Assembly: GCF_000739815.1 (NCBI RefSeq) | Contig: NZ_BBJJ01000009.1 | Span: forward strand, 124,001 to 188,000 | DNA length: 64,000 nucleotides | Source: Paraburkholderia mimosarum LMG 23256 = NBRC 106338 | Lineage (GTDB): Bacteria > Pseudomonadota > Gammaproteobacteria > Burkholderiales > Burkholderiaceae | Direction: 5' to 3' | Part shown: piece after piece, positions 44,637 through 53,944 of the stretch | Numbering within the stretch: the first letter of the stretch is position 1 | Layout: the number at the start of each line of letters is the position of its first letter | The notes under the pieces: model-generated | Seen by the model: the letters and a program-made list of their open reading frames with translations, nothing else | What the model was told of the DNA's origin: nothing | Databases searched by the model: none | Position numbers and translations under genes: made by a program

Positions 44637-44708
44637 ACATATCCTGCGCGAACGGCCGCATGGCATGGAATAATGCCGCGAACAACGACATAACGAGGGA
44701 TCTCAAGC

Positions 44709-45167
44709 ATGGGCCACGCGATCGCAACCGCGCTCTTTCTGCATCTGCTGGGCGTTGCCGTCTGGGTGGGCGGCATGGTCTTCGCGCACTTCTGTCTGCG
44801 CCCGGCGCTCGAAGACCTCTCGCCGCAACTGCGCCTTCCGCTCATCGAATCGGTGTTCGGCCGCTTCTTCAACTGGGTGGGCGCGGCAGTCATCGTGATC
44901 CTGGTTTCCGGCGGCTTCCTGCTCATGCAGTTCGGCGGCGGGCACGCCACCTGGCAACTGCATGCCATGGCGGGCCTCGGCGTGTTGATGATGCTGATCT
45001 TCGGCCACATCCGCTTCGCCGTGTTTCCGCGTATCCGCCGCGCCGTGCAGGCGCAGAAGTGGCCCGACGGCGCGCGCGCCGTGGGCACCGTGCGCCGGCT
45101 CGTCGTGATCAATCTCGTGCTGGGTGTCGTGACGATCGGTGTCGCGGTGCTTGCGCGCGGGTTCTGA
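44709..45167 (+). CDS. CopD-family membrane protein
   Basis: A 152-residue inner membrane protein with four hydrophobic segments: LFLHLLGVAVWVGGMVF, VGAAVIVILVSGGFLLM, a segment ending LIFGHIRFAVF, and a final helix. The His residues in HLLGVAVWVGG and GHIRF are typical of the CopD family (PF05425), which is linked to copper import or handling. This is a short single-domain member, without CopC beside it. GAGGG precedes the ATG. The copper role is by family only. Confidence 0.85.
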   Translation: MGHAIATALFLHLLGVAVWVGGMVFAHFCLRPALEDLSPQLRLPLIESVFGRFFNWVGAAVIVILVSGGFLLMQFGGGHATWQLHAMAGLGVLMMLIFGHIRFAVFPRIRRAVQAQKWPDGARAVGTVRRLVVINLVLGVVTIGVAVLARGF

Positions 45168-45203
45168 TTGGCGCTTCGGCGTCGCTTTCTCCTGTTTCTT
45201 CCG

Positions 45204-45236
45204 CCACCCGAGGCGCGTGCGCTCTCGGGTGGTTTT
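45204..45236 (+). terminator. Rho-independent terminator of the CopD gene
   Basis: CCACCCGAG / CTCGGGTGG with an 11-base loop is followed by TTTT. Confidence 0.75.
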
Positions 45237-45284
45237 GCGAGCGCGCCTCGATCAGCAAATGAGGTCGTGCTTCATGCCCGCGCA

Positions 45285-46490
45285 TCAAGTCAAAAGCACC
45301 CACGCGCCGCATGCGAGACCCACCGTCGCATAGACCGCGTAGGCGGGGAGCTTGAGCTTGCCGAAGCACATCGCCGCGAACAGGGCCGTCAGCAGGTACG
45401 ACGGATGCAGCGGCACGCGCCGCACGATATGCCATACCGCGATCGCCAGGAACGCGGTCGTGGCCGCGCCCAGCACGCTCATGGCGTGCTCGAAGCGCGG
45501 GTTCGCCCTCATGCCGTGCACGTGGCGCCGCGCGAGCACGACGAGGCAGCCCGACGGCACGAAAAGCGCGAGCGTGGCGACGAGCGCGCCCGTCCAGCCA
45601 TCCACGAGATAGCCGAAGAACGGCACCACGTTCAGGAGCGGCCCCGGCGAAAGCGGGGAGAGCGTGAACGCCAGCGTGAAATCGTCGTTGCTGATGCCCA
45701 CGGCTGGCGTGACGAACAGCGTCTTGAGCACCGGCAGCGCCGAGAAGCCGCCGCCGAACAGGGTCATGCCCGCGCCGGCGAGCCGCGGCCATAACAGCGC
45801 CGCGTCGAGCCGCTGCGGCAGCGGCAGCGCGAACATCGCGATCAGCGCGGCAAGCACAGCGAGCAGCCGCACGTCGCGCCGCGTCACGCGCATGTCGAGC
45901 CTCTGCGAAGGCACGGGGCTTACAAGCCAGCCCACGGCGAATGCGAGAAGGAGAACCACCACGTACGCCGCGCCGCTGGCGGCGAGCGCGAGCGCCACGC
46001 AGGCCGCGAGCGCCACGCCCCATTCGAGCGGGCCGCGCACGAGCGCGCAGGTTTGCCGATACCAGGTCACGGCGATCAGCATCGCGAGCACCACGCTGAA
46101 GTGGTCCAGTAACGTGCGCGAGGCGGCCCCATGCACGAGCGGCGTGCGGTAGAAAGCGGCGAATACCGTCATCACGGTGAAGAAGGGCAGCACGCTCGCC
46201 ACGCCGGCGGCCCACGCGCCCGTGCGGCCGCGCAGCGCGTGTCCCAACTGCACCGCCACATTGCATCCGACCGGCCCCGGCACCATCCATGCGAGCGCGA
46301 CGAGATCCGAGAATGCCGTCTGGGTCAGCCGCCGCTCGCGCGCCACGTAGTGCTGCTCCAGCTGCGCCATGAGCGCGAGACCGCCCCACGAGATCGCGGA
46401 CACGGTCAGCACGACGCGAAAGAGCTTCAGCAGGGGTTCATCATCGTCGCGTTTGGGCGTCGCAAGCGCGTCGTCGGTGCGGGGTGACAT
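45285..46490 (-). CDS. Chromate transporter family protein, two-domain
   Basis: A 401-residue inner membrane protein of the CHR (ChrA) family, PF02417. The conserved segment WGGLALMAQLEQHYV and VALAWMVPGPVGCNVAVQLG represent the GG and PGP motifs of the first half, with a similar layout in the second (FGGGFSALPV and LSPGPLL). It has roughly ten hydrophobic segments and is the long-chain type. ChrA exports chromate, but many family members have no tested role. The start at 46490 gives MSPRTDDALATPKRD; an ATG at 46538 is possible. No regulator is adjacent. Confidence 0.87.
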   Translation of the reverse strand: MSPRTDDALATPKRDDDEPLLKLFRVVLTVSAISWGGLALMAQLEQHYVARERRLTQTAFSDLVALAWMVPGPVGCNVAVQLGHALRGRTGAWAAGVASVLPFFTVMTVFAAFYRTPLVHGAASRTLLDHFSVVLAMLIAVTWYRQTCALVRGPLEWGVALAACVALALAASGAAYVVVLLLAFAVGWLVSPVPSQRLDMRVTRRDVRLLAVLAALIAMFALPLPQRLDAALLWPRLAGAGMTLFGGGFSALPVLKTLFVTPAVGISNDDFTLAFTLSPLSPGPLLNVVPFFGYLVDGWTGALVATLALFVPSGCLVVLARRHVHGMRANPRFEHAMSVLGAATTAFLAIAVWHIVRRVPLHPSYLLTALFAAMCFGKLKLPAYAVYATVGLACGAWVLLT

Positions 46491-46561
46491 GGCTGAATCA
46501 TGCGGCGAAAGTGCGTGCGGGTCTGTGCGAGAAGGCACGCGCGATGCGCGAGAGGTGCCCG

Positions 46562-48934
46562 TTAGCGCGGTTGCGGCGCGTCGCTCAGTCGCTCGTTGCG
46601 GCTATCTTCGTGTGCCGTCTGCGTACCCGGCGGTGTGGCGCTGCACACGCCGAAGCGCTCGATCAACGCGGCTACCTCTTCGACCGGCACCGGGCGCGAG
46701 AACAGGAAGCCCTGCGCCTCGATCGGTCCGAGCGCGGCGAGCCACGCGATCTGCTCCTCCGTTTCGGTGCCTTCGACGACCACCGTCAGCCCGAGCGAGC
46801 GCGCAAGATTCACGATCGCCGAGACCATCACGCAAACGCTGCGGTCTCCGGGAATGGCCTGCACGAACGAGCGGTCGACCTTGAGCGTGTCGACGGCGAA
46901 GCGGTTCAGGTAGGACAGCGAAGAATAGCCCGTGCCGAAGTCGTCGAGCGCGACGCGCACGCCAAGACGCTTCAACGCGAAGATCTTCTCGGAGACGAGC
47001 TCCGGGTACTCCATCATCGCGGTTTCGGTGATCTCGAGCTCGAGCCGGTGCGCGGCGATACCGGTCTCTTCGATTGCGCGCGCAACGGTTTCGTAGAGAT
47101 CGCCGCGCCAGAACTGCACCGCCGAGATGTTGATCGCGAGCGTGAGCGACTCGTAGCCCTGCTGCTGCCACTGCGCAAGCTGCGCGCATGCGGTGCGGAT
47201 CACGAAGTCGCCCACGGGCACGATGAGGCCCGTGGATTCGGCCACCGGAATGAACTCGCCCGCGGGGATGAGCCCGTACTGCGGATGGTTCCAGCGCACG
47301 AGCGCCTCGAAGCCCGTGATGCAGCGCCGCCGCAGATCGATCTTCGGCTGGTACGCGAGAAAGAGCTGGTCCTCGGCGAGTGCGACGCGCAGCTGCTGCT
47401 CCCACTTCATCAGGTGGTCGGCGCGGTGGGCGAGCTGCGGCGAGTAGAAGCGAAAGCAGTTGCGGCCGGCCTCCTTCGCGGCGTACATCGCGAGGTCGGC
47501 CTTCTTGAGCAGATCGATCTCGCTCTCGTGCGCGACCGCGAAGAGCGCGATGCCCGTGCTCGCATGCAGGACGAAGGCGCTGCCGCGCACGTCGAACGGA
47601 TGGGTGAACGCGGCGTTGGTGGCCTCGGCGAGCGCGATGGCGCGCTTTTCGATGTCGTCGCCCTTCACGATCACGACGAACTCGTCGCCGCCGATGCGCG
47701 CGAGCGTGCCCGCGCCGCCCACGGCGTCGGCGAGGCGCGCGGCGCTCATCTGCAGCACGATGTCGCCGGCGTTGTGGCCGAGCGTGTCGTTGACGGTCTT
47801 GAAGTTGTCGAGGTCGATGAAGAGGATGGCGAGCCGCCCGAGGTTGCCCGGCTGCGAGACTTCGTGGCGCAGGCGCTGCAGCGTGGCGTAGCGATTGGGC
47901 AGGCCCGTGAGCAGGTCGTACTGCACGAGCTGCGACATTTCGCGCTCGCGCCCGAGCAGCTTGCCGATCAGCCCCGTTGCCACGGCGAAGAACGACAGCA
48001 TGGCGAGCGAGATGAACGTCGCCATCATCAGGTAGACGTCGCGCGTGTGGTTGTAGTCGGCGAACTCTTCGGCCTGCGAAAGACCGACCAGCACGGCGAG
48101 CGGATAGCCGTCGATGTGGCGGTACGAGACGATGCGCGCGACGTGGTCGATCGGGTCGACGTAGGTGCCCGAGGCGTGCTCGGAGATCGGATAAACGCCG
48201 CTCGCCGAGAAGGCGCCGTTCGCGCGTTCGGCGCTGCCCGTGCGGCGCGCGAGCACGGCGCCGCTGTCCGAGATCACGGCGATCACGCCGTCACGGCCGA
48301 TCGCCGCATTGTTGTAGAAGTCGCTCGTGAAGTAGCTCGGGTCTTCCGAAACCACCACCACACCCGCGAACGAGCCGTCGGGGTGGTTGAGGCGGCGCGT
48401 CATCTGCAAGGTCCAGTGGCCGGACACGCGGCCGAGCACCGGCTTGCTGATGAAGAGCTGGTCGTCGTTCTCGTGCTCGTGCACCTTGAAGTGCTCGCGG
48501 TCCGAGAGGTCGATGGGTTTGGGGTTCGGCTCGGCCGTGTTGGCGACGAGCTTGCCGTGCTCGTCGATGATCGACACCTGCACGAGCGAGTCGCTCTGCA
48601 CGACGCCCTTCTCGACCGTGCTCGCGAGATTGAAGCGCTCAGGCGACTTCTCGAACTCGTACTTCACGAAGCGCGTGATCTGGTCGACCTGGTGGATCGC
48701 CTTGACCGTGTGCTGTTCGAGCGCCGCCGAGAGGATGGCCGCGGAAGCCGTGGCCTCGCGCATCGTCGCTTCCTTCTCGACGGACAAGCGCGTGAAGATC
48801 ACTGCCCACAGCAGAACGAGCACCAGCACACCGAGCAGGGGGATGGCGAGCAGCGCGCGCGGGCGCGTGTAGGCCGGCCTGGGAGTGCCGCGCAGGCTCG
48901 CATCTCGCGAGAACGGACCCCGGCGGGTGCTCAT
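46562..48934 (-). CDS. Membrane GGDEF-EAL protein with dCache-like sensor
   Basis: A 790-residue c-di-GMP enzyme. One membrane segment at about 28-48 and another near 310-330 bracket a periplasmic Cache-type sensor. The GGDEF domain has an intact GGDEF motif (RIGGDEFVVIV) but no RxxD I-site five residues before it. The EAL domain has EAL (GFEALVRW), the metal-binding DDFGTGYSSL, and KVDRSF, so phosphodiesterase activity is expected. Such proteins can be bifunctional or use the GGDEF as a GTP sensor. It lies alone; the start at 48934 gives an Arg-rich N terminus. Confidence 0.92.
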   Translation of the reverse strand: MSTRRGPFSRDASLRGTPRPAYTRPRALLAIPLLGVLVLVLLWAVIFTRLSVEKEATMREATASAAILSAALEQHTVKAIHQVDQITRFVKYEFEKSPERFNLASTVEKGVVQSDSLVQVSIIDEHGKLVANTAEPNPKPIDLSDREHFKVHEHENDDQLFISKPVLGRVSGHWTLQMTRRLNHPDGSFAGVVVVSEDPSYFTSDFYNNAAIGRDGVIAVISDSGAVLARRTGSAERANGAFSASGVYPISEHASGTYVDPIDHVARIVSYRHIDGYPLAVLVGLSQAEEFADYNHTRDVYLMMATFISLAMLSFFAVATGLIGKLLGREREMSQLVQYDLLTGLPNRYATLQRLRHEVSQPGNLGRLAILFIDLDNFKTVNDTLGHNAGDIVLQMSAARLADAVGGAGTLARIGGDEFVVIVKGDDIEKRAIALAEATNAAFTHPFDVRGSAFVLHASTGIALFAVAHESEIDLLKKADLAMYAAKEAGRNCFRFYSPQLAHRADHLMKWEQQLRVALAEDQLFLAYQPKIDLRRRCITGFEALVRWNHPQYGLIPAGEFIPVAESTGLIVPVGDFVIRTACAQLAQWQQQGYESLTLAINISAVQFWRGDLYETVARAIEETGIAAHRLELEITETAMMEYPELVSEKIFALKRLGVRVALDDFGTGYSSLSYLNRFAVDTLKVDRSFVQAIPGDRSVCVMVSAIVNLARSLGLTVVVEGTETEEQIAWLAALGPIEAQGFLFSRPVPVEEVAALIERFGVCSATPPGTQTAHEDSRNERLSDAPQPR

Positions 48935-49278
48935 TGCAGCCGCCGTAGGCGCGTGGGCTCACCCCGCGGATGCGGCGTGCAGAACGGCGGCGATGCGCTC
49001 GGAGGAGTCGGCGGCATGAACAAAAGATGGTTGGGGAATACGCGAATTGCGCACGAACTATGAACGCCGGACGCGGCGTGCATCCGATGTTTCGATATTA
49101 CTGGTTGGGGAATGATTAAGGAAGCTGCGCTCCCCCGGGTATACGCGAGGGACGGCTCAACGGGCCTGCAATGCCCATGTGCGGTGCATAGATGCCATGC
49201 GGCGCATGATGGCCGATGCCGCGTGCATGCAGATGACGCAAGGCACGTGTGGCGCCTCGCTGACACGGGGTCCGGCGT
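48935..49278. other. Intergenic region between the GGDEF-EAL and PhzF genes
   Basis: I see no gene, terminator or recognisable promoter in it. The GGDEF-EAL promoter must lie in its left part. Confidence 0.4.
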
Positions 49279-50157
49279 TCAGCCGAGGCGGCAGGTCCCG
49301 TCGACGACGGTCACCGCATGGCCGCCCACCCAGATCTTGCCGGCCGCGTCGTCGTAGGCGACGTGCACACGCCCGTCGCGCCCGAGCGCCGTGCCCTGGC
49401 GTACGGTGTAGCGTGTGCCGGGGCGCCGGTTCTGCTGTTCGAGCAGCATGGCGATGGCGGCGTTCGCGCTGCCGGTCACCGGGTCTTCGCCCTTGCCGAG
49501 GCCCGTCATCAGGCAGCGCACTTCGAAGGTGGCGGGGCCGTCGGCCTCGTGCGGACCGTAGGCGGCCAAACCGTGCGCGCCCACGCTCGCGGCAACCGCT
49601 TCGATCCGCTCGTAGTCGACCTCGAGTGCGAGCACCGCTTGCGCCGAAGCGAGCCGCACGACGAGCCACGGCGCGCCGTTGTCGACGCCGCAGGGCGTTG
49701 CCGTGAAGTCGATCGCGTCCGAGCGCAACGCGTCGCGCAATGCATCGCGCTGTGCGTCGGCGAGCGGCGTCACGCGCGCTGGCGGCGCGGCGAACGCCCA
49801 TGCGCCGTGCTCGCCCGCGGCCAGGTCGATGAGGCCCGCGCCGCATTCCTGCACGAGGCGCCCGGGTGTCTTCGGCGTGCGGCCGCTTTCGAGGAACGCG
49901 TGCGCCGTGCCGAGCGTCGGGTGGCCCGCGAAGGGCAGTTCGCCCTTGGTCGTGAAGATGCGCACGCGGTAGTCGGCGCGGGCGTCGGTCGGCGCGAGCA
50001 GGAAGCTGGTTTCCGAGAGATTGGTCCAGCGCGCGATGGCCTGCATGTCGTCGCTGCTCAAGTCATCGGCGTCGAATACCACGGCGAGCGGGTTGCCCGT
50101 GAAGGGACGCGACGCAAAGACGTCGACCTGTTTGAAGCGGACGCGGTGCTGGGTCAT
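49279..50157 (-). CDS. PhzF-family protein
   Basis: A 292-residue PhzF-like isomerase fold. The catalytic Glu49 is in TNLSETSF, and the first-half block FTTKGELPFAGHPTLGTA and the second-half block GKGEDPVTGSANAA are standard. Members of the family are widespread and only a few make phenazines; here no other phz gene occurs, so phenazine synthesis is unlikely. The start at 50157 gives MTQHRVRFKQVDVF. It is downstream of ridA on the same strand, separated by a hairpin. Confidence 0.9.
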   Translation of the reverse strand: MTQHRVRFKQVDVFASRPFTGNPLAVVFDADDLSSDDMQAIARWTNLSETSFLLAPTDARADYRVRIFTTKGELPFAGHPTLGTAHAFLESGRTPKTPGRLVQECGAGLIDLAAGEHGAWAFAAPPARVTPLADAQRDALRDALRSDAIDFTATPCGVDNGAPWLVVRLASAQAVLALEVDYERIEAVAASVGAHGLAAYGPHEADGPATFEVRCLMTGLGKGEDPVTGSANAAIAMLLEQQNRRPGTRYTVRQGTALGRDGRVHVAYDDAAGKIWVGGHAVTVVDGTCRLG

Positions 50158-50240
50158 GGCGGAACGATCGCAGGAGGGGAAGGAGAGCGGCAGAGGATGC
50201 GCCAGGTTGCGCGAACGCACAACGGAAAAACTGCGAGATA

Positions 50241-50270
50241 GTTCGCGGACCTTGATGCAGGTCCGCGAAC
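50241..50270 (-). terminator. Hairpin after the RidA gene
   Basis: A perfect 12-base stem GTTCGCGGACCT / AGGTCCGCGAAC with a six-base loop lies 23 bp after the ridA stop. No T run follows at once on the minus strand, so it may be a weak terminator or a processing stem. Confidence 0.5.
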
Positions 50271-50292
50271 CGTGTCAAAAGCCGCTAGTCGC

Positions 50293-50757
50293 TTACTCGA
50301 CTTCGGCGATCAGCTCGATCTCGACACACGCGCCGAGCGGAATCTGCGCGACGCCGAAGGCCGAGCGCGCGTGCTTGCCCTTCTCGCCGAACACGTCGGC
50401 GATCAGCTCGGACGCGCCGTTCGTGACGATGTGCTGCTCGGTGAACGTGAGCGTCGAGTTCACGAGGCTCATCAGCTTCACCACGCGCTTGACCTTGTTG
50501 AGGTCGCCCGTATGGGCGTGCAGCGTGGCGAGCAGGTCGATCGCGATCGAGCGCGCGGCGGCCTTGCCTTCCTCGGTCGTGAGCGTGTCGCCGAGCTTGC
50601 CGGCCCACACCTTGCCGTCCTTCTTGGCGATGTGACCGGACAGGTACACCGTGTTGCCGCTTTGCGCGCTCATCACGTAGGCGGCGGCGGGCGCGCCTGC
50701 CTGGGGCAGTGCGATGCCGAGCTGTTCGAGACGGTCGTAGACGTTGATGTCAGCCAT
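50293..50757 (-). CDS. RidA family protein
   Basis: A 154-residue member of the YjgF/RidA family with the typical ending VEIELIAEVE and the core Gly in LSGHIAKKDG and in VAQIPLGACVEIE, where the usual catalytic Arg is not obvious. It is longer than E. coli RidA (128) and so is one of the other subgroups, without certain imine deaminase activity. It lies next to a PLP aminotransferase gene (51 bp away), which fits RidA proteins acting on PLP-enzyme by-products. Confidence 0.9.
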   Translation of the reverse strand: MADINVYDRLEQLGIALPQAGAPAAAYVMSAQSGNTVYLSGHIAKKDGKVWAGKLGDTLTTEEGKAAARSIAIDLLATLHAHTGDLNKVKRVVKLMSLVNSTLTFTEQHIVTNGASELIADVFGEKGKHARSAFGVAQIPLGACVEIELIAEVE

Positions 50758-50807
50758 GATCAGGATTCCTCGTTCGGGTGTTGAATCGAAACTAGCGTGT
50801 CATTGTG

Positions 50808-52007
50808 TCAGGCGTGCGCGCGGATCAGGGCCGCGAGCCTGGCGACGCCTTCTTCGATCTTCGCGGGCGGCACCGTGACGAACGACAGGCGCAGCTTGTT
50901 GTGTTGCGGCTCGCTCGCGAAAAACGGCGCGCCGGGCACGAAGGCCACGTTCTGCGCCACGGCTTCGGCCAGCAGCTTCATGCTGTCGATGTGCGCGGGC
51001 AGCGTCACCCAGATGAACATGCCGCCTTCGGGGCGGTTCCAGCTCACGCCTTCGGGCATGTTGCGCTGGAGCGAGTCGAGCATCGCCTCGCACTGGTCGC
51101 GATAGAGCGAGCGCACCTTCGGGATGTGCGTGTCGAGGAAGCCGTCCTTCACCACCTCGTAGACGATGCGCTGCGTGAAGCTGGGCGTGTGCAGGTCGGT
51201 GGCCTGCTTGGCCTGCACGAGCTTGAAGTGGAGGTCTTCGGGAGCAATGATGTAGCCCACGCGCAGGCCGGGCGCCAGGACCTTCGAGAACGAGCCCAGA
51301 AGCACGACATGCTCGGGCGCGAGCGAGTGCACCGTCGGCAGCGGGTCGCCCGCGTAAAGGAGCGCGCCGTACGGATCGTCTTCGACCACGGGGAACGGCG
51401 AGTGCTTCGCGAATGCCGCGAGCGCCTGGCGGCGGTCGAGCGGCAGGCGGCGGCCCGTTGGGTTCTGGAAGTTCGGGATCGCATAGAGCAGGCGCGCGCC
51501 GGCCGTGAGTTCGGGCGTGAGGCCTTCGGGCACGAGTCCCTTCTCGTCGGTCGGAACCTGCACGTACTTCGGCTCGTAGAGCGAGAACGACTGCAGCGCG
51601 CCGAGGTAGGTGGGCGTTTCCACCAGCACCGGGCTATCGGGCGAGACGAGCACCTTGCCGATCAGGTCGAGCGCCTGCTGCGAGCCCGTGGTGATGAGCA
51701 CCTGCGAGGGGCGCACTTGCACGCCGCCCACCGAGTGACGCGCGGCCACCCACTCACGCAGCGGCATGTAGCCTTCGGTCGCGCTGTACTGCAAGGCGCC
51801 CGAGGGATCGTCGCGCAGGATGCGGTCGGCGGCGGCGCGCATTTCCTCGGCCGGAAAGGTGGCCGGCGCGGGCAGGCCGCCCGCGAACGAAATGACTTCC
51901 GGGCGTTCGGTGACCTTCAGGATTTCGCGAATCGCCGAGCTGGTCAGCTTGATTGCGCGCTCGGACAGTTGCCACGCGGGCGCGGCCTTGAGATCGCTCT
52001 GGTCCAT
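50808..52007 (-). CDS. PLP-dependent aminotransferase, 2-aminoadipate type
   Basis: A 399-residue fold type I aminotransferase. The PLP lysine is Lys242 in LGSFSKVLAPGLRVGY, and the block AIPNFQNPTGRR and VVEDDPYG provide the cofactor-binding Asn and Asp. It lacks the GntR domain of MocR proteins but is related to their aminotransferase half and to LysN or KAT-type enzymes. AAGGAGA at 5 bp supports the start at 52007. It shares a strand with ridA, and lies between ridA and the DMT exporter gene, so it may be co-transcribed with both. The substrate amino acid is unknown. Confidence 0.9.
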   Translation of the reverse strand: MDQSDLKAAPAWQLSERAIKLTSSAIREILKVTERPEVISFAGGLPAPATFPAEEMRAAADRILRDDPSGALQYSATEGYMPLREWVAARHSVGGVQVRPSQVLITTGSQQALDLIGKVLVSPDSPVLVETPTYLGALQSFSLYEPKYVQVPTDEKGLVPEGLTPELTAGARLLYAIPNFQNPTGRRLPLDRRQALAAFAKHSPFPVVEDDPYGALLYAGDPLPTVHSLAPEHVVLLGSFSKVLAPGLRVGYIIAPEDLHFKLVQAKQATDLHTPSFTQRIVYEVVKDGFLDTHIPKVRSLYRDQCEAMLDSLQRNMPEGVSWNRPEGGMFIWVTLPAHIDSMKLLAEAVAQNVAFVPGAPFFASEPQHNKLRLSFVTVPPAKIEEGVARLAALIRAHA

Positions 52008-52133
52008 GGGGTCTCCTTGTTGGGGTAGGCGAGTTGCTGCACGTTCAGATGCAGTTTCAGGGGCGGCATGGGGCGCGATCACGCGACGCCGCCGGCGGCC
52101 GCCGAAAACTTTCGATTATGACGCGAAACCTGC

Positions 52134-53048
52134 TCATGCGCGCGCCGGCGCTGGGGCGGTGCGGATCGCCGCGCGGCGTCCCAACACCACCGTGGCGATC
52201 ACGGCCGCCGCGTAGAGCCATGCCGAGGGCGAGACCTGCTCGCCGAACAGCAGCGCCGAGAACGCCATCGTGAAGAAAATCTGCAGCAGCTGGACCTGGC
52301 CCACGCGCGCCGTGCCGCCCATGGCGAGCCCCGCGTACCAGGCGAAGAAGCCGATGAACTGCGAGAACAGCGTGACGTAGCCGAAGGCGAGCCAGGTTTT
52401 GAGCGCGACGGGTTCGGGATGGGCGACGTGGTGCGCCCAGGCGAGCCAGCCCACGGGTAGCGCGAGGAACGGCGCGCAAAGCACGAGCGCCCAGCAGATC
52501 ACCTGCCAGCCGCCGAGCACTCGCGCGAGGCGCGCGCCTTCGGCATAGCCGAGTGCGCCGATGCCCACGGCGATGAGCATCCACGCGTCGCCCGCGTGCA
52601 GCGCGCCGCCGCCCGCCTGGAGCGCGAACGCGACCACGAGCGCGCTGCCCAGAAGCGCGCTGATCCAGAACGCCCTGGAGGGCCGCTCATGCGAGAGCCA
52701 CGCGGCGTAGATCGCCACGGCGAGCGGTTGCAGCCCGTTGACGATGGCGCCGTGCGAGGCGGGCACGGTCTTCATCGCGAAGGCGGAAAACACCGGAAAC
52801 GCGACGATCACGCCGAGCGACACCACGGCGAGGCTCTTGACCTGCGGCCAGGTGGGGCGCTTCTCGCGCCGGATGGCAAGCAGCAGCGCGGCCGGCACGG
52901 CGGCGGCGAGCGCGCGGCCGAGGCCATTGAGCAGCGGGTGGAATTCGGCGACGACGATGCGCGTCATCGGCAGCGTCAGACTGAAGATCATGACGCCGAC
53001 GAGGCCGAGCAGCATGCCTTGGGTTTCGCGTGCCTTCATACGTTCCAT
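52134..53048 (-). CDS. DMT-family exporter (EamA)
   Basis: A 304-residue inner membrane protein with ten hydrophobic segments in two EamA repeats. The first repeat has PMTRIVVAEFHPLLNGLGRA, and the second ends GEQVSPSAWLYAAAVI, a standard EamA end. It may export an amino acid or metabolite. It lies 19 bp after the VOC gene on the same strand, so they are one operon. The start at 53048 gives MERMKARETQG; a second Met follows three codons later. Confidence 0.88.
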   Translation of the reverse strand: MERMKARETQGMLLGLVGVMIFSLTLPMTRIVVAEFHPLLNGLGRALAAAVPAALLLAIRREKRPTWPQVKSLAVVSLGVIVAFPVFSAFAMKTVPASHGAIVNGLQPLAVAIYAAWLSHERPSRAFWISALLGSALVVAFALQAGGGALHAGDAWMLIAVGIGALGYAEGARLARVLGGWQVICWALVLCAPFLALPVGWLAWAHHVAHPEPVALKTWLAFGYVTLFSQFIGFFAWYAGLAMGGTARVGQVQLLQIFFTMAFSALLFGEQVSPSAWLYAAAVIATVVLGRRAAIRTAPAPARA

Positions 53049-53067
53049 TGCGGTTGCGCCCGACGGA

Positions 53068-53757
53068 TCAGCGTGCCGGCGCACCGAGCGTGCGCGGGCC
53101 GGACGGGGTTTCGAACTGCGCGACGAGCGCGGGCGAGAGGGCTTCTTCCACGGCGATCAGGTGCGCCGCGCCGAGCCACTCGAGCTGCTCGCGCACCGCC
53201 TGCGCCTGCGGATGAAAGCCGGTGAGGGAGGTCAGCGCGATGCCGCTGTCGGGCAGCACTTGCGACGGGTGGCGCGCCGTGTCCCACTGGATGAGCGAGG
53301 GGAGGACGCCGTCGCCCGCGCCTTGCCACGCCGGAAACGCGCCGTCTTCGGGCACGGTGAGCTGCCACGAGAAGTCGCCGCGCGTCATCGGCACGAGAGC
53401 GGCAATGCGCTGCGGGTACTGCTCGCGCCAGCGCGCGAGGCTTTTGGGCGGATCGACGCGCACGACCCAGTGCGACAGGTACGGGCCCTGTTCGAGGCGC
53501 GCCTGCACGGCGGGATCGTCCAGCGCGAAAAGGCGCGCGCGGGCGTTGGCGCCGCTCTTGGCCGCGGGGTCGACGGCGATGACTTCCAGATACGCGCCGC
53601 CCCACAGCCCGAGCAACCGGTTGTGCGTGCGCATGAGCGGGTGCGCGCCGCCGCCCGAAGGCGCGACGCCCAGCGCGTCGCTCACGTACTGCACGCCTGC
53701 TTCCAGCGTGCGGGCGGCAACGACGAGGTGGTCGAGGCGAAGCGGCGTGGCGTTCAT
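53068..53757 (-). CDS. VOC family protein (glyoxalase_3-like)
   Basis: A 229-residue protein of the vicinal oxygen chelate superfamily, of the long type PF13468. It begins MNATPLRLDHLVVAARTLE, with His at the first metal ligand position, and its last part is LGAPAR. The family includes dioxygenase-like and lyase-like enzymes with unknown substrates. The start at 53757 is within the MocR operator-containing gap. It is the first gene of the VOC-DMT operon, which is divergent from mocR-type gene 53945 and may be its target. Confidence 0.85.
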   Translation of the reverse strand: MNATPLRLDHLVVAARTLEAGVQYVSDALGVAPSGGGAHPLMRTHNRLLGLWGGAYLEVIAVDPAAKSGANARARLFALDDPAVQARLEQGPYLSHWVVRVDPPKSLARWREQYPQRIAALVPMTRGDFSWQLTVPEDGAFPAWQGAGDGVLPSLIQWDTARHPSQVLPDSGIALTSLTGFHPQAQAVREQLEWLGAAHLIAVEEALSPALVAQFETPSGPRTLGAPAR

Positions 53758-53844
53758 GGGGGGCGATCGGAACCGGAAGTTTCGAGGGGCCGGAAGGAAG
53801 CGGGTGGTGCGCCTGAACAGTGCGGGACGCCGCCACCGAATCCT

Positions 53845-53900
53845 TACCGGTACGGATGCAATCAAATGTACCGGTATGGCTGCAGACAGTAACGGTACAA
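53845..53900. promoter_or_regulatory. Putative MocR operator with three TACCGGTAYGG-like boxes
   Basis: TACCGGTACGG at 53845-53855, TACCGGTATGG at 53869-53879 and TAACGGTACAA at 53890-53900 are direct repeats spaced 24 and 21 bp, roughly two helix turns. The last box overlaps a TACAAT -10-like sequence at 53896. MocR proteins usually bind such repeated boxes in divergent promoters. Confidence 0.6.
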
Positions 53901-53944
53901 TCGGCCCGATAGTGCTCTGTACAGTTGCAGCCCCGGGAGAAGTC

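Noticed and set aside
49279..50157. Phenazine biosynthesis gene cluster
   Set aside because: Only a PhzF homologue is present, and the other phz genes are missing. PhzF-like proteins are common in bacteria that make no phenazines.
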